8,549 nucleotides of DNA, from assembly GCA_026389975.1 (NCBI GenBank), contig JAPLGV010000389.1, forward strand, positions 1 through 8,549, written 5' to 3'. The position numbers were made by a program, and so were the translations under genes. The DNA is from Chloroflexota bacterium (lineage in GTDB: Bacteria > Chloroflexota > Anaerolineae > Anaerolineales > Villigracilaceae). The notes beneath the pieces were generated by a model. That model did not search any database. It saw only the letters and a program-made list of their open reading frames with translations, and was not told the DNA's origin. Shown in pieces: positions 1 to 5,506 of the stretch; the stretch's first letter is position 1; each line of letters opens with the position of its first letter.

Positions 1-235
1 ACGAGGGATGGGTGCGCAGCAGCCAGTCCATGCCGGTGGCGGTCATCCCGGCGGCCAGGAGGACGATAACGGTATTCAAGTTGAACATGAGCTTCAGCTT
101 GAAAATCCCCAGTGGAATGAGTATTGAGAATAAAGGTTGCGCGTTGAGCACCCGCGTCAGCGCAAAGGCCAGCAAGACGGCCGCTGTCAGGACGCTGACC
201 CGCGTCGGGTCCGGCAAGTAACGGCGTTCAGTCAT
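1..235 (-). CDS. Partial integral membrane protein, function unknown (3' end off window)
   Basis: Reading the minus strand from the ATG at 235-233 gives 78 codons with no stop, open at the left edge. The product begins MTERRYLPDPTRVSV and then shows three hydrophobic stretches, at about residues 12-30, 34-45 and 54-68. The last is followed by GMDWLLRTHP. This is the pattern of the N-terminus of a polytopic inner-membrane protein. I do not recognise the family with certainty; from memory it resembles an uncharacterised Chloroflexota membrane family (possibly DUF5656), which I could not check. No Shine-Dalgarno is visible in the 7 nt before the ATG. A TACAAT hexamer sits just beyond them, so the mRNA may be leaderless. 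The gene is divergent from tRNA-Pro. The overlapping plus-strand frame at 12-221 lacks a ribosome site and has arginine/serine-rich shadow composition. Confidence 0.72.
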   Translation of the reverse strand, partial: MTERRYLPDPTRVSVLTAAVLLAFALTRVLNAQPLFSILIPLGIFKLKLMFNLNTVIVLLAAGMTATGMDWLLRTHPS

Positions 236-242
236 CGGCTGG

Positions 243-248
243 ATTGTA
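243..248 (-). promoter_or_regulatory. Possible -10 element for the left-edge membrane protein gene
   Basis: On the minus strand TACAAT (5/6 to TATAAT) lies 7 nt before the ATG at 235. Normal -10 to start-site spacing puts transcription at or within one or two bases of the ATG, so the message would be leaderless. No convincing -35 is seen at 16-18 bp spacing, so the call is tentative. Confidence 0.3.
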
Positions 249-276
249 CCGCAATAAATCCCCGCAGGTTCGTTCA

Positions 277-305
277 TTGCCAGAAATCCCAATCACGACT
301 ATAAT
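277..305 (+). promoter_or_regulatory. Sigma-70 promoter of tRNA-Pro
   Basis: TTGCCA at 277-282 (5/6 to TTGACA), a 17-bp spacer, and a perfect TATAAT at 300-305. Predicted start is near 312, about 8 nt before the mature tRNA 5' end. The tRNA begins immediately downstream, which makes this assignment strong. The 10-mer ending in this -10 (296-305) recurs exactly upstream of atpA at 4454-4463. Confidence 0.85.
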
Positions 306-319
306 ACCGCCTTGCCTGA

Positions 320-394
320 CGGGGCGTGGCGCAGTCCGGCTAGCGCGCTTGCATGGGGTGCAAGAGGTCCCGGGTTCAATTCCCGGCGCCCCGA
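320..394 (+). tRNA. tRNA-Pro, anticodon GGG
   Basis: A complete cloverleaf can be folded by hand. The acceptor stem pairs 320-326 with 387-393, all seven Watson-Crick. The D stem is 329-332 with 343-346, and the anticodon stem is 348-352 with 360-364. The loop 353-359 reads ATGGGGT, so the anticodon is GGG at 355-357, reading CCC and CCU. The T stem is 370-374 with 382-386, enclosing TTCAATT. The discriminator base is A at 394. The C1:G72 first pair (320/393) is a known hallmark of bacterial tRNA-Pro and supports the identity. CCA is not encoded, because CAC follows, so it must be added after transcription. The gene has its own promoter directly upstream and a strong hairpin directly downstream, so it is probably transcribed alone. 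Confidence 0.97.
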
Positions 395-397
395 CAC

Positions 398-424
398 AGA
401 GACTCCACTACGGTGGAGTCTCTT
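398..424 (+). terminator. Hairpin terminator behind tRNA-Pro
   Basis: A perfect 11-bp stem pairs 398-408 with 413-423 around the loop TACG. The loop is closed by C-G, making a UNCG-class tetraloop, known as an exceptionally stable RNA cap. It starts 4 nt after the tRNA discriminator base. The following T tract is weak (TTGATT), so it may act as a terminator, a processing boundary, or both. Confidence 0.7.
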
Positions 425-718
425 GATTCAAAGCCCGCGTTTCCCCATGGGGGACAATGCGCTTCCCAGCGCCCCGACTTCAAGGATGTCCATCAGGTCG
501 TCGGGTGTGCGGACGTCCAACAGTAGGGCGGCTCAACAGCTTATAGTCCTTTGCGGTCTAATCATTGATCGAGCATTACCCGGGGAAACACACAAATGAA
601 AAGGACCAGCTGCCCTCACCCCTGACTCGTCTACTCTGACCCCCAAAGACCGGTGGCTGGCGGGCACACGTCCCAGAGACGGGAGCCCCAAACACCCTAA
701 CATCCGGCGTATCTCTTA
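425..718. other. Gene-free spacer with a tRNA-Pro-like relic
   Basis: No credible gene is seen on either strand. Plus-strand frames here are continuations from the tRNA and lack ribosome sites. The minus strand carries a short stretch reading LLLDVRTPDD, closely bounded by a stop upstream in frame. The only structured content is the tRNA-like fragment at 446-478. The rest (about 480-718) shows no clear repeat, RNA gene or palindrome. Confidence 0.5.
446..478 (+). repeat. Degraded copy of the tRNA-Pro 3' half (relic or att-like repeat)
   Basis: Positions 463-478 match the tRNA 3' end plus flank (380-395) at 15 of 16 bases. Upstream, CATGGGG at 446-452 matches the anticodon region of the tRNA (352-358) exactly. 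The two blocks keep their order but are about 11 nt closer together than in the tRNA. This suggests a decayed tandem copy of tRNA-Pro or a residual attachment-site repeat. No integrase lies between the copies. Confidence 0.45.
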
Positions 719-747
719 TTGCATTCTTCTGTATCATTTGATATAAT
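719..747 (+). promoter_or_regulatory. Extended -10 sigma-70 promoter for the surface operon
   Basis: TTGCAT at 719-724, a 17-bp spacer, and a perfect TATAAT at 742-747 preceded by the extended -10 dinucleotide TG at 739-740. Predicted start is near 754, giving a leader of about 43 nt. A strong AAGGAGG ribosome site at 783-789 lies 7 nt before the ATG at 797. A small inverted repeat (GGGA/TCCC, 763-774) lies in the leader and may be incidental. Confidence 0.8.
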
Positions 748-796
748 TCCTATAAATGTTGTGGGAATAATCCCTTATCCCCAAGGAGGCTAATCC

Positions 797-1729
797 ATGT
801 CTGATCAAGTTTGTTGCATTCGCGGAGACCCAGCCTCCTCCATGATCGGAAAGCGTTGGTTCTGCGGGAAACACTCCCAATCGGCCACGCGTGAACGTCC
901 GCATACCTGGAGGATTTCAATCCTGCTGGTGGTGGGGTTGGTCGTGTTTGTCGGTATCGTCTATATGCTTGACCTGGTTTTGCATCCTGCCTTGACGGGT
1001 GCAGGTTTAATCCTGGCGGGTGTGCTCCTCGCTCTTGTCCCTGCTTTCATCTGGTTGGTATTTTTTTACATCCAAGATCGGCTTGAGCCTGAACCCAAAG
1101 GGTATATTTTGGGTGTTTTCCTGCTGGGAGCATTACTGGCATCTGCAGTCGGCATTCCGCTGGTTGATAACATTTTCCATGTCTCAAAATGGATCTACGC
1201 CGATACCGCTACAACCATCCTGGGGAGTATCCTCGTGGTTGGCTTTATCCAGGAATTCCTGAAGTATGCTGCGGTTCGCTACAGTGTCTATCCATCAGCT
1301 GAATTTGATGAAGCCACCGATGGCGTGATCTATGCAACCGCAGCTGGTCTGGGTTATGCCACCGTACTTAACATCCAATTCGTTATTGCCAACGGGGGGG
1401 TGGCACTGGGTTCCAGTGTTATTCGGATGGTGGTTGTGGCACTGGCGCAGGCTAGCTTTGCTGGTATTACGGGTTATTTCCTTGGTCGTGCCAGGTTTGA
1501 AAAAAAACCGTGGTGGTGGATGCCATTTGGTCTATCCCTGGCCGCGGTTGGCAATGGCCTTTTCAACTGGCTGCGCGGACTTATCGTCCAGAGAGGTGTC
1601 AGCCTCACGGGTGCCTCCACAAATCCCTGGATGGGCCTCGTGTTCGCAAGCGTGGTTGCCCTCTTTACCCTGGGGCTGATTCTATGGCTGATCCGCCGCA
1701 ATATCCGTACGGCGCTGGCTGAGAAATAG
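797..1729 (+). CDS. PrsW-family membrane protein, probably catalytically inactive
   Basis: The 310-residue polytopic membrane protein matches the PrsW intramembrane metalloprotease family in layout. A cytosol-like head carries C6, C7, C23 and H26, a possible zinc ribbon. Hydrophobic helices follow, then FFYIQDRLEPEP (about 89-100) and the family blocks. B. subtilis PrsW cleaves the anti-sigma factor RsiW. From my memory of that protein, EExxK, FDExxDG, the His before the G-Y-x-L-G-x-A-R-F block, and a later His-Gly carry activity. Here they read Q152-E153-F-L-K156, FDEATDG (170-176, kept), Q218-A-S-F-A-G, and N253-G-L-F-N. The Glu of a conserved E-N-I block is also Leu (L191). The fold blocks are kept while the expected metal and catalytic residues are changed. 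The start is set by AAGGAGG 7 nt upstream. It is the first gene of the operon; its stop overlaps the next gene's ribosome site. Confidence 0.83.
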   Translation: MSDQVCCIRGDPASSMIGKRWFCGKHSQSATRERPHTWRISILLVVGLVVFVGIVYMLDLVLHPALTGAGLILAGVLLALVPAFIWLVFFYIQDRLEPEPKGYILGVFLLGALLASAVGIPLVDNIFHVSKWIYADTATTILGSILVVGFIQEFLKYAAVRYSVYPSAEFDEATDGVIYATAAGLGYATVLNIQFVIANGGVALGSSVIRMVVVALAQASFAGITGYFLGRARFEKKPWWWMPFGLSLAAVGNGLFNWLRGLIVQRGVSLTGASTNPWMGLVFASVVALFTLGLILWLIRRNIRTALAEK

Positions 1730-1738
1730 GAGCTTGAT

Positions 1739-2326
1739 ATGAATGCATCTTCCCTGCCGTCCAAAACCATATCTACTGGTTACCGGTTTGCAGATTGGGC
1801 GGTAATTGCTGTAACCGTAGTTGCCCTGCTGGCTGGATGGCTTACCAAAAACAGTGTGGAGAACCGGAGTATTCCTTTTGAGGGTTCGGGGATATCCGCT
1901 CAAACTCCCCAAGGCTGGTTGATGACCAATGCTCAAGGGAATGAAATCCTGCACGTAACCGATCCGCTCTCAAGTGGTTTCGGAACCACCTATAGCATAG
2001 AAAATATCCCGGTAGCCTCGGATGCAACGGTCGGTCAGGCGGTCAGCCTGCTGACCTTGCAGCGCGGCCAGGCATTGACGGCTTACCGTGTGCTTGAGCA
2101 GAAACAGGTTACTGTTTTTGGACAGGCAGCCTACGAGATTGGCTATGTATTTGTTGAATCAAATCCCAATCTTACCTACAACCAGATCCCCAATATTGTT
2201 CGGGGGCTGGATTATATATTCCTCAATGGCGATCATGCCATCGTAGCAACCTATTGGGCAGACGAAAATGCATTCGAATCTGACCTTGGCCGCTTTCAAG
2301 GATTTCTCAGCACCTTGAAGTTTTAG
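1739..2326 (+). CDS. Membrane-anchored extracellular protein, PsbP/Mog1-like fold suspected
   Basis: The 195-residue product has a short cytosolic tail, one transmembrane helix at about residues 19-35, and an extracellular domain of about 155 residues. It contains TPQGWLM (56-62), GTTYSIENIPV, a helical stretch rich in Q and R (LLTLQRGQAL), then beta-type segments and a closing helix, FESDLGRFQGFLSTLKF. A hydrophilic opening followed by alternating strands and a final amphipathic helix resembles PsbP/Mog1/DcrB-type small domains. That is a fold-level guess, with no catalytic motif visible. There are no cysteines. The ribosome site AGGAG (1728-1732) overlaps the preceding stop codon, and the gap is only 9 nt, so translation is probably coupled. 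Between a PrsW-like protein and a secreted protease, it could be a substrate, cofactor or sensor for them; this is inferred from position only. Confidence 0.85.
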   Translation: MNASSLPSKTISTGYRFADWAVIAVTVVALLAGWLTKNSVENRSIPFEGSGISAQTPQGWLMTNAQGNEILHVTDPLSSGFGTTYSIENIPVASDATVGQAVSLLTLQRGQALTAYRVLEQKQVTVFGQAAYEIGYVFVESNPNLTYNQIPNIVRGLDYIFLNGDHAIVATYWADENAFESDLGRFQGFLSTLKF

Positions 2327-2337
2327 TGGAGATGAAC
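2326..2337 (+). promoter_or_regulatory. Ribosome site that decides the start of the lipoprotein protease
   Basis: GTGGAG at 2326-2331 overlaps the previous stop by one base and lies 6 nt before the ATG at 2338. The GTG at 2326 is itself in frame, and an ATG at 2332 would overlap the site. Starting at 2338 gives a textbook signal peptide (MKLHTIHRIW then a hydrophobic core), so 2338 is preferred over 2326, which would add MEMN. Confidence 0.65.
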
Positions 2338-3996
2338 ATGAAACTTCATACCATACACCGCATCTGGATTATGCTTGCTGCACTGTTTCTGATCTCCCTG
2401 GCTTGTATTGGTCCAGGCATCCAACCGGTACCCACCCAGGTGCCTACAGTACAGCCGACACCGATCCCTCAAAATTCGGGATCCTCAAACAATGGTCAAA
2501 CCACCATCAATCGGGCTGATATGATCAAGGCAACTGTTCAAATATATGCCCTCAAATCCGAGAATGGGCAGTTGACACCTATATATTGGGGGTCGGGAAC
2601 CATCATCAGCCCCACGGGATTGATTCTGACCAATGCGCATGTGGCCAGCCCGGCATCTCAGGGCGACACCGAAAATGAACCCGATGCACTGGCAATCTTG
2701 CTGATGGATCAGGAAGACAAACCACCCGTCTTCTCGTATTTTGCCAGCGTAAAGGCAGTGGACGGATATCTCGACCTGGCAGTGATCCAGATCACTTCAA
2801 CCATGGAAGGTGCTGACGTGAACCCCAGCAGCCTCAACCTGCCTTTTGTACAGTTGGGCAATTCCGACACTCTGCACGTGGGAGACCATATCAATATCTT
2901 CGGGTTTCCCGGCATAGGCGGTGAAACCATCACCTTCACCGATGGCAGTGTATCCGGTTTTACAGCCGAAGAAGGCCTCGGCGACCGCGCCTGGATCAAA
3001 ACAAATGCAACCATTTCAGGCGGAAATTCCGGCGGGTTGGCTGCCAATGATGCGGGTCTCATCATTGGGGTCCCAACCTTGGCTTCAGCGGGAACCGGCG
3101 GCGATATCACGGATTGTCGGGTGGTTCAGGACACAAATGGCGATGGTGTTGTGGACTCAAACGATACCTGCATCCCGATCGGCGGGTTCATCAATGGCAT
3201 CCGCCCGCTGAATTTAGCCTTGCCGTTGATCAACGCTGCCAAGTCTGAGCATGCGTATGCCAGCCCTTTTGACCAGACTTCCCCGCCAACTTCAACGGGG
3301 AGTGGTAGTGAATCCTTCGGCGCAATCACCTGGTATTCCGTTACGGGTGGTTCAGATTGTCAGTTAGCAGATCAGGTCAATGCCTTCCCCCCGGGTACCA
3401 TTGCCATGGCGGCTGCGTTCAGTTTCAACGGCATGACCGATGGCGAACCCTGGGCTGAAGCATGGACGGTTGATGGCGATACAGTATACAGTGACCAGTA
3501 TTCCTGGAATTCCGGCAGCCAGGGAAACACGTCGACCTGTGTATATAATACCCAGTCAGGTATGCCTGAGGGAAACTATCACATCGAACTATATGCAGGC
3601 CAGAACCTCGACCTCCTGACCCAATCGGATGTTGTCGTTGGCGGAAGTGCGAACAATGGCCCAAGTCAGCCCTCCGATCAGGGCGTGGTGACCGTTTTCG
3701 GCCAGGTTTTGGATGCTGACAGCAATAACCCCCTGCCTGGTGCTGAAATATATGTGCTCAACCCGGGCATTACTTTCGACCAGTGGAAAGCCAATGATTT
3801 CGCCGACGCAGATATATTCTCCTTCGCCAAGGCCGATGATCAAGGAAATTACTCCCTGCCCGATAAATTGTCCCTGGATGTTGGTTATACTTTAGTGGTC
3901 TATGTGGAGGGCTACAAAATCACTTATGGAGATAACAATGTTTGGACCAGCCAGGACCCACTAAATTATCAATGGGATATTTCAATGTCCAAGTGA
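2338..3996 (+). CDS. Trypsin/HtrA-like lipoprotein serine protease with Ca-type loop and carboxypeptidase-regulatory-like domain
   Basis: 552 residues from the preferred ATG. A type II signal peptide ends in the lipobox S-L-A-C23 and is followed by a Pro/Thr linker (28-45). The protease domain (about 60-300) has an intact triad: H101 in TNAHV, D146 in YLDLAV and S231 in GGNSGG. This chymotrypsin fold cleaves exported proteins. Inside the domain, DTNGDGVVDSND (265-276) is a calcium-binding EF-hand/thrombospondin-type loop bracketed by C260 and C278, a probable disulfide. A Ser/Thr linker (312-327) leads to an Ig-like beta domain (about 328-436) holding C341 and C401, the only other exported cysteines. 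A carboxypeptidase-regulatory-like beta domain follows (about 449-552, VFGQVLDADSNNPLPGAEIYV). No PDZ domain is seen, unlike DegP. It is the last gene of the operon, followed by a terminator. Substrate unknown. Confidence 0.94.
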   Translation: MKLHTIHRIWIMLAALFLISLACIGPGIQPVPTQVPTVQPTPIPQNSGSSNNGQTTINRADMIKATVQIYALKSENGQLTPIYWGSGTIISPTGLILTNAHVASPASQGDTENEPDALAILLMDQEDKPPVFSYFASVKAVDGYLDLAVIQITSTMEGADVNPSSLNLPFVQLGNSDTLHVGDHINIFGFPGIGGETITFTDGSVSGFTAEEGLGDRAWIKTNATISGGNSGGLAANDAGLIIGVPTLASAGTGGDITDCRVVQDTNGDGVVDSNDTCIPIGGFINGIRPLNLALPLINAAKSEHAYASPFDQTSPPTSTGSGSESFGAITWYSVTGGSDCQLADQVNAFPPGTIAMAAAFSFNGMTDGEPWAEAWTVDGDTVYSDQYSWNSGSQGNTSTCVYNTQSGMPEGNYHIELYAGQNLDLLTQSDVVVGGSANNGPSQPSDQGVVTVFGQVLDADSNNPLPGAEIYVLNPGITFDQWKANDFADADIFSFAKADDQGNYSLPDKLSLDVGYTLVVYVEGYKITYGDNNVWTSQDPLNYQWDISMSK

Positions 3997-4010
3997 TCTC
4001 TTTCGGGGTA

Positions 4011-4031
4011 GTCCCGGTTCCAGTACGGGAC
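4011..4031 (+). other. Small hairpin after the protease gene
   Basis: GTCCCG (4011-4016) pairs perfectly with CGGGAC (4026-4031) around a 9-nt loop, 14 nt after the stop. There is no T tract. It may protect the mRNA 3' end ahead of the stronger terminator at 4053-4082. Confidence 0.35.
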
Positions 4032-4052
4032 GGGGATCCTTTCATAACATAA

Positions 4053-4090
4053 AAGAAACGGCCAGAACCCTGGTCGTTTCTTCTATGTTT
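4053..4090 (+). terminator. Rho-independent-type terminator of the surface operon
   Basis: A 13-bp stem pairs 4053-4065 with 4070-4082, with one G-T pair (4061/4074) and the 4-nt loop AACC. A-rich sequence precedes it and a T-rich but interrupted tail (TTCTATGTTT) follows. It lies 56 nt after the protease stop. The A-rich left flank and T-rich right flank could also let it work for transcripts from the other side, though none is evident. Confidence 0.75.
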
Positions 4091-4422
4091 CGGTTGCGGT
4101 GACGAGGGGTATAAATGAGATCAACACATTATAGGGTGTTCTCCCCGTGTGCTGTGCACGCGTAGATCTATATATCCAAACCGGTCAGTAAAAGACGGAT
4201 GGCGCTGTTGTTCATCCGGCGGCCGGCCATCGTCGGAAATGAGGCTCTTCCGTGCAGGGGGACTTTGCAATGCCAGACGTCCTCAAAGGATGGATTTTCA
4301 GGGTAAAACTAGACAATGCAAGTGCTTTCAGGTATCATTAGCCCTCTTGACCCGCTCCGACCCTCAAAAAACGCCCGCGGAGATAGTTTTCGCATGGACT
4401 AGATTGAGCGGCTGTTCATAGA
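4091..4422. other. Gene-free spacer upstream of the F1-ATPase genes
   Basis: No convincing gene is seen. The plus frame at 4149-4421 is Cys/Arg/Ser-rich with no ribosome site. A short hairpin (4146-4152 with 4156-4162) is present. The only promoter-like match in this stretch is at 4310-4338. No riboswitch class or structured RNA was recognised. Confidence 0.5.
4310..4338 (+). promoter_or_regulatory. Candidate promoter for the F1-ATPase genes
   Basis: TAGACA (4310-4315, 5/6 to TTGACA), a 17-bp spacer, and TATCAT (4333-4338, 5/6 to TATAAT). Transcription would start near 4345, giving a leader of about 165 nt that carries the inverted repeat at 4442-4470. It competes with the TATAAT at 4458 as the real promoter. 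Confidence 0.4.
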
Positions 4423-4470
4423 TTGACAGATGCCCACGGCGTGCCCGGATACGCGACTATAATCCGGGCA
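4423..4470 (+). promoter_or_regulatory. Promoter-like hexamers and perfect inverted repeat before atpA
   Basis: A perfect TTGACA (4423-4428) and a perfect TATAAT (4458-4463) are separated by 29 bp, far from the usual 17. A perfect 9-bp inverted repeat (4442-4450 with 4462-4470, 11-nt loop) overlaps the TATAAT, so a protein bound there could block or reshape RNA polymerase binding. On a transcript from upstream the repeat would form a GC-rich hairpin 41 nt before the atpA start. Confidence 0.45.
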
Positions 4471-4510
4471 GTCGTGCGTAAATGACTATATTTGGTGGCC
4501 CGGAGGCTAA

Positions 4511-5506
4511 ATGGCTGACCTCGTTAGACAGATTACCAGTGACTTGCAGAAACAAATCGAATCCTTCGAACCGAAGATCGGTATTACCGACGTCGGTACA
4601 GTGCTGGAGGCGGGTGATGGTATCGCCCGTGTCAACGGCCTGGCGAATGTCAAATCGCAGGAGTTGGTACAGTTTGCCAACGGCGTGATGGGCGTTGCCT
4701 TCAATCTGGAGAAGGAGGGCGTTGGCGGGATCATCATGGGGGAGTATTCCGGGATCGCCGAGGGCATGAGCGTCCGGGCCACCGGGCGCATCGCCTCGGT
4801 CCCGGTTGGTGACGGGTTGATCGGGCGCGTGGTCAATGCCCTGGGTGAGCCGGTGGACGGCAAAGGCCCGATCCAGGCCAGCGGTTACCGGCCCATTGAG
4901 CGTATCGCCGCGGGTGTGGTGCAGCGTCAGGATGTGGATACCCCCGTCCAGACCGGTATCAAAGCCATCGACTCGATGATCCCCATCGGACGCGGCCAGC
5001 GTGAACTGATCATCGGCGATCGCCAGACCGGCAAGACGGCTCTTGCTATTGATACCATCATCAACCAGAAGGGCAAGGATCTCACCTGCTGGCCCTGCTG
5101 GAGCGCTACGGGGCGATGGACCACACGATCGTGGTTATCGCTGCGGCGGATGAGTCCGCTGCGCTGCAATACATCGCTCCTTACGCCGGATGCGCTATTG
5201 GCGAGGAGTTCATGGAAACCGGGCGCGACGCACTGGTTATCTATGATGACCTTTCGAAGCACGCCTGGGCTTATCGCCAGGTTTCGCTGCTCCTGCGCCG
5301 TCCGCCGGGACGTGAAGCCTATCCGGGCGACATCTTCTATCTCCATTCCCGCCTGCTGGAACGCGCCTCCCGCCTGGCGAACAAATATGTCATTGTCAAG
5401 AAGGACTTCAAAGAAAGCCTCGCCGCGGAAAAAGATGCCGTGGGCGGCCGCGTCTTCACCGGACCCCGGTCCGGGCACGACGCCGAGGAAGCCCGCAAGT
5501 CCTTGA
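4511..5506 (+). CDS. atpA: AtpA N-terminal reading frame as the sequence stands
   Basis: Residues 1-193 are genuine AtpA: the delta-contacting N-terminus, beta-barrel domain, and Walker A GDRQTGKT at 169-176 with K175. From about residue 194 (5090) to the TGA at 5504-5506 the frame is shifted, and the residues are Trp/Arg/Ser-rich nonsense. As written, translation would give a 331-residue truncated product lacking Walker B and the arginine finger. Confidence 0.6.
   Translation: MADLVRQITSDLQKQIESFEPKIGITDVGTVLEAGDGIARVNGLANVKSQELVQFANGVMGVAFNLEKEGVGGIIMGEYSGIAEGMSVRATGRIASVPVGDGLIGRVVNALGEPVDGKGPIQASGYRPIERIAAGVVQRQDVDTPVQTGIKAIDSMIPIGRGQRELIIGDRQTGKTALAIDTIINQKGKDLTCWPCWSATGRWTTRSWLSLRRMSPLRCNTSLLTPDALLARSSWKPGATHWLSMMTFRSTPGLIARFRCSCAVRRDVKPIRATSSISIPACWNAPPAWRTNMSLSRRTSKKASPRKKMPWAAASSPDPGPGTTPRKPASP
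5085..5101 (+). other. Deletion junction in atpA flanked by an 8-bp direct repeat
   Basis: CCTGCTGG occurs at 5085-5092 and again at 5094-5101. The alpha-subunit frame changes inside the first copy, at about 5087-5090. Short direct repeats at a junction are what replication slippage or a misassembled repeat would leave. The original sequence is not visible, so its role is inferred. Confidence 0.45.

Noticed and set aside
428..532. Minus-strand stretch reading LLLDVRTPDD, like the start of a rhodanese active-site region
   Set aside because: It is bounded by an in-frame stop just upstream and another about 34 codons later, and what follows does not match rhodanese. Too short to call a relic.
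312..599. Plus-strand frame running through the tRNA
   Set aside because: It overlaps the whole of tRNA-Pro and has no ribosome site or family resemblance.
763..774. GGGA-ATAA-TCCC in the leader of the surface operon as an operator
   Set aside because: Only 4-bp arms; too short to separate from chance.
2326..2334. GTG at 2326 or ATG at 2332 as the start of the lipoprotein protease
   Set aside because: Both overlap the only good ribosome site, which is correctly spaced for the ATG at 2338.
4149..4421. 90-codon plus-strand frame upstream of atpA
   Set aside because: Cys/Arg/Ser-rich with no ribosome site, and it contains promoter-like sequence; no domain recognised.
5081..5104. Programmed ribosomal frameshift in atpA
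   Set aside because: No slippery heptamer is seen and about 15 conserved residues are missing outright, which a frameshift cannot supply.
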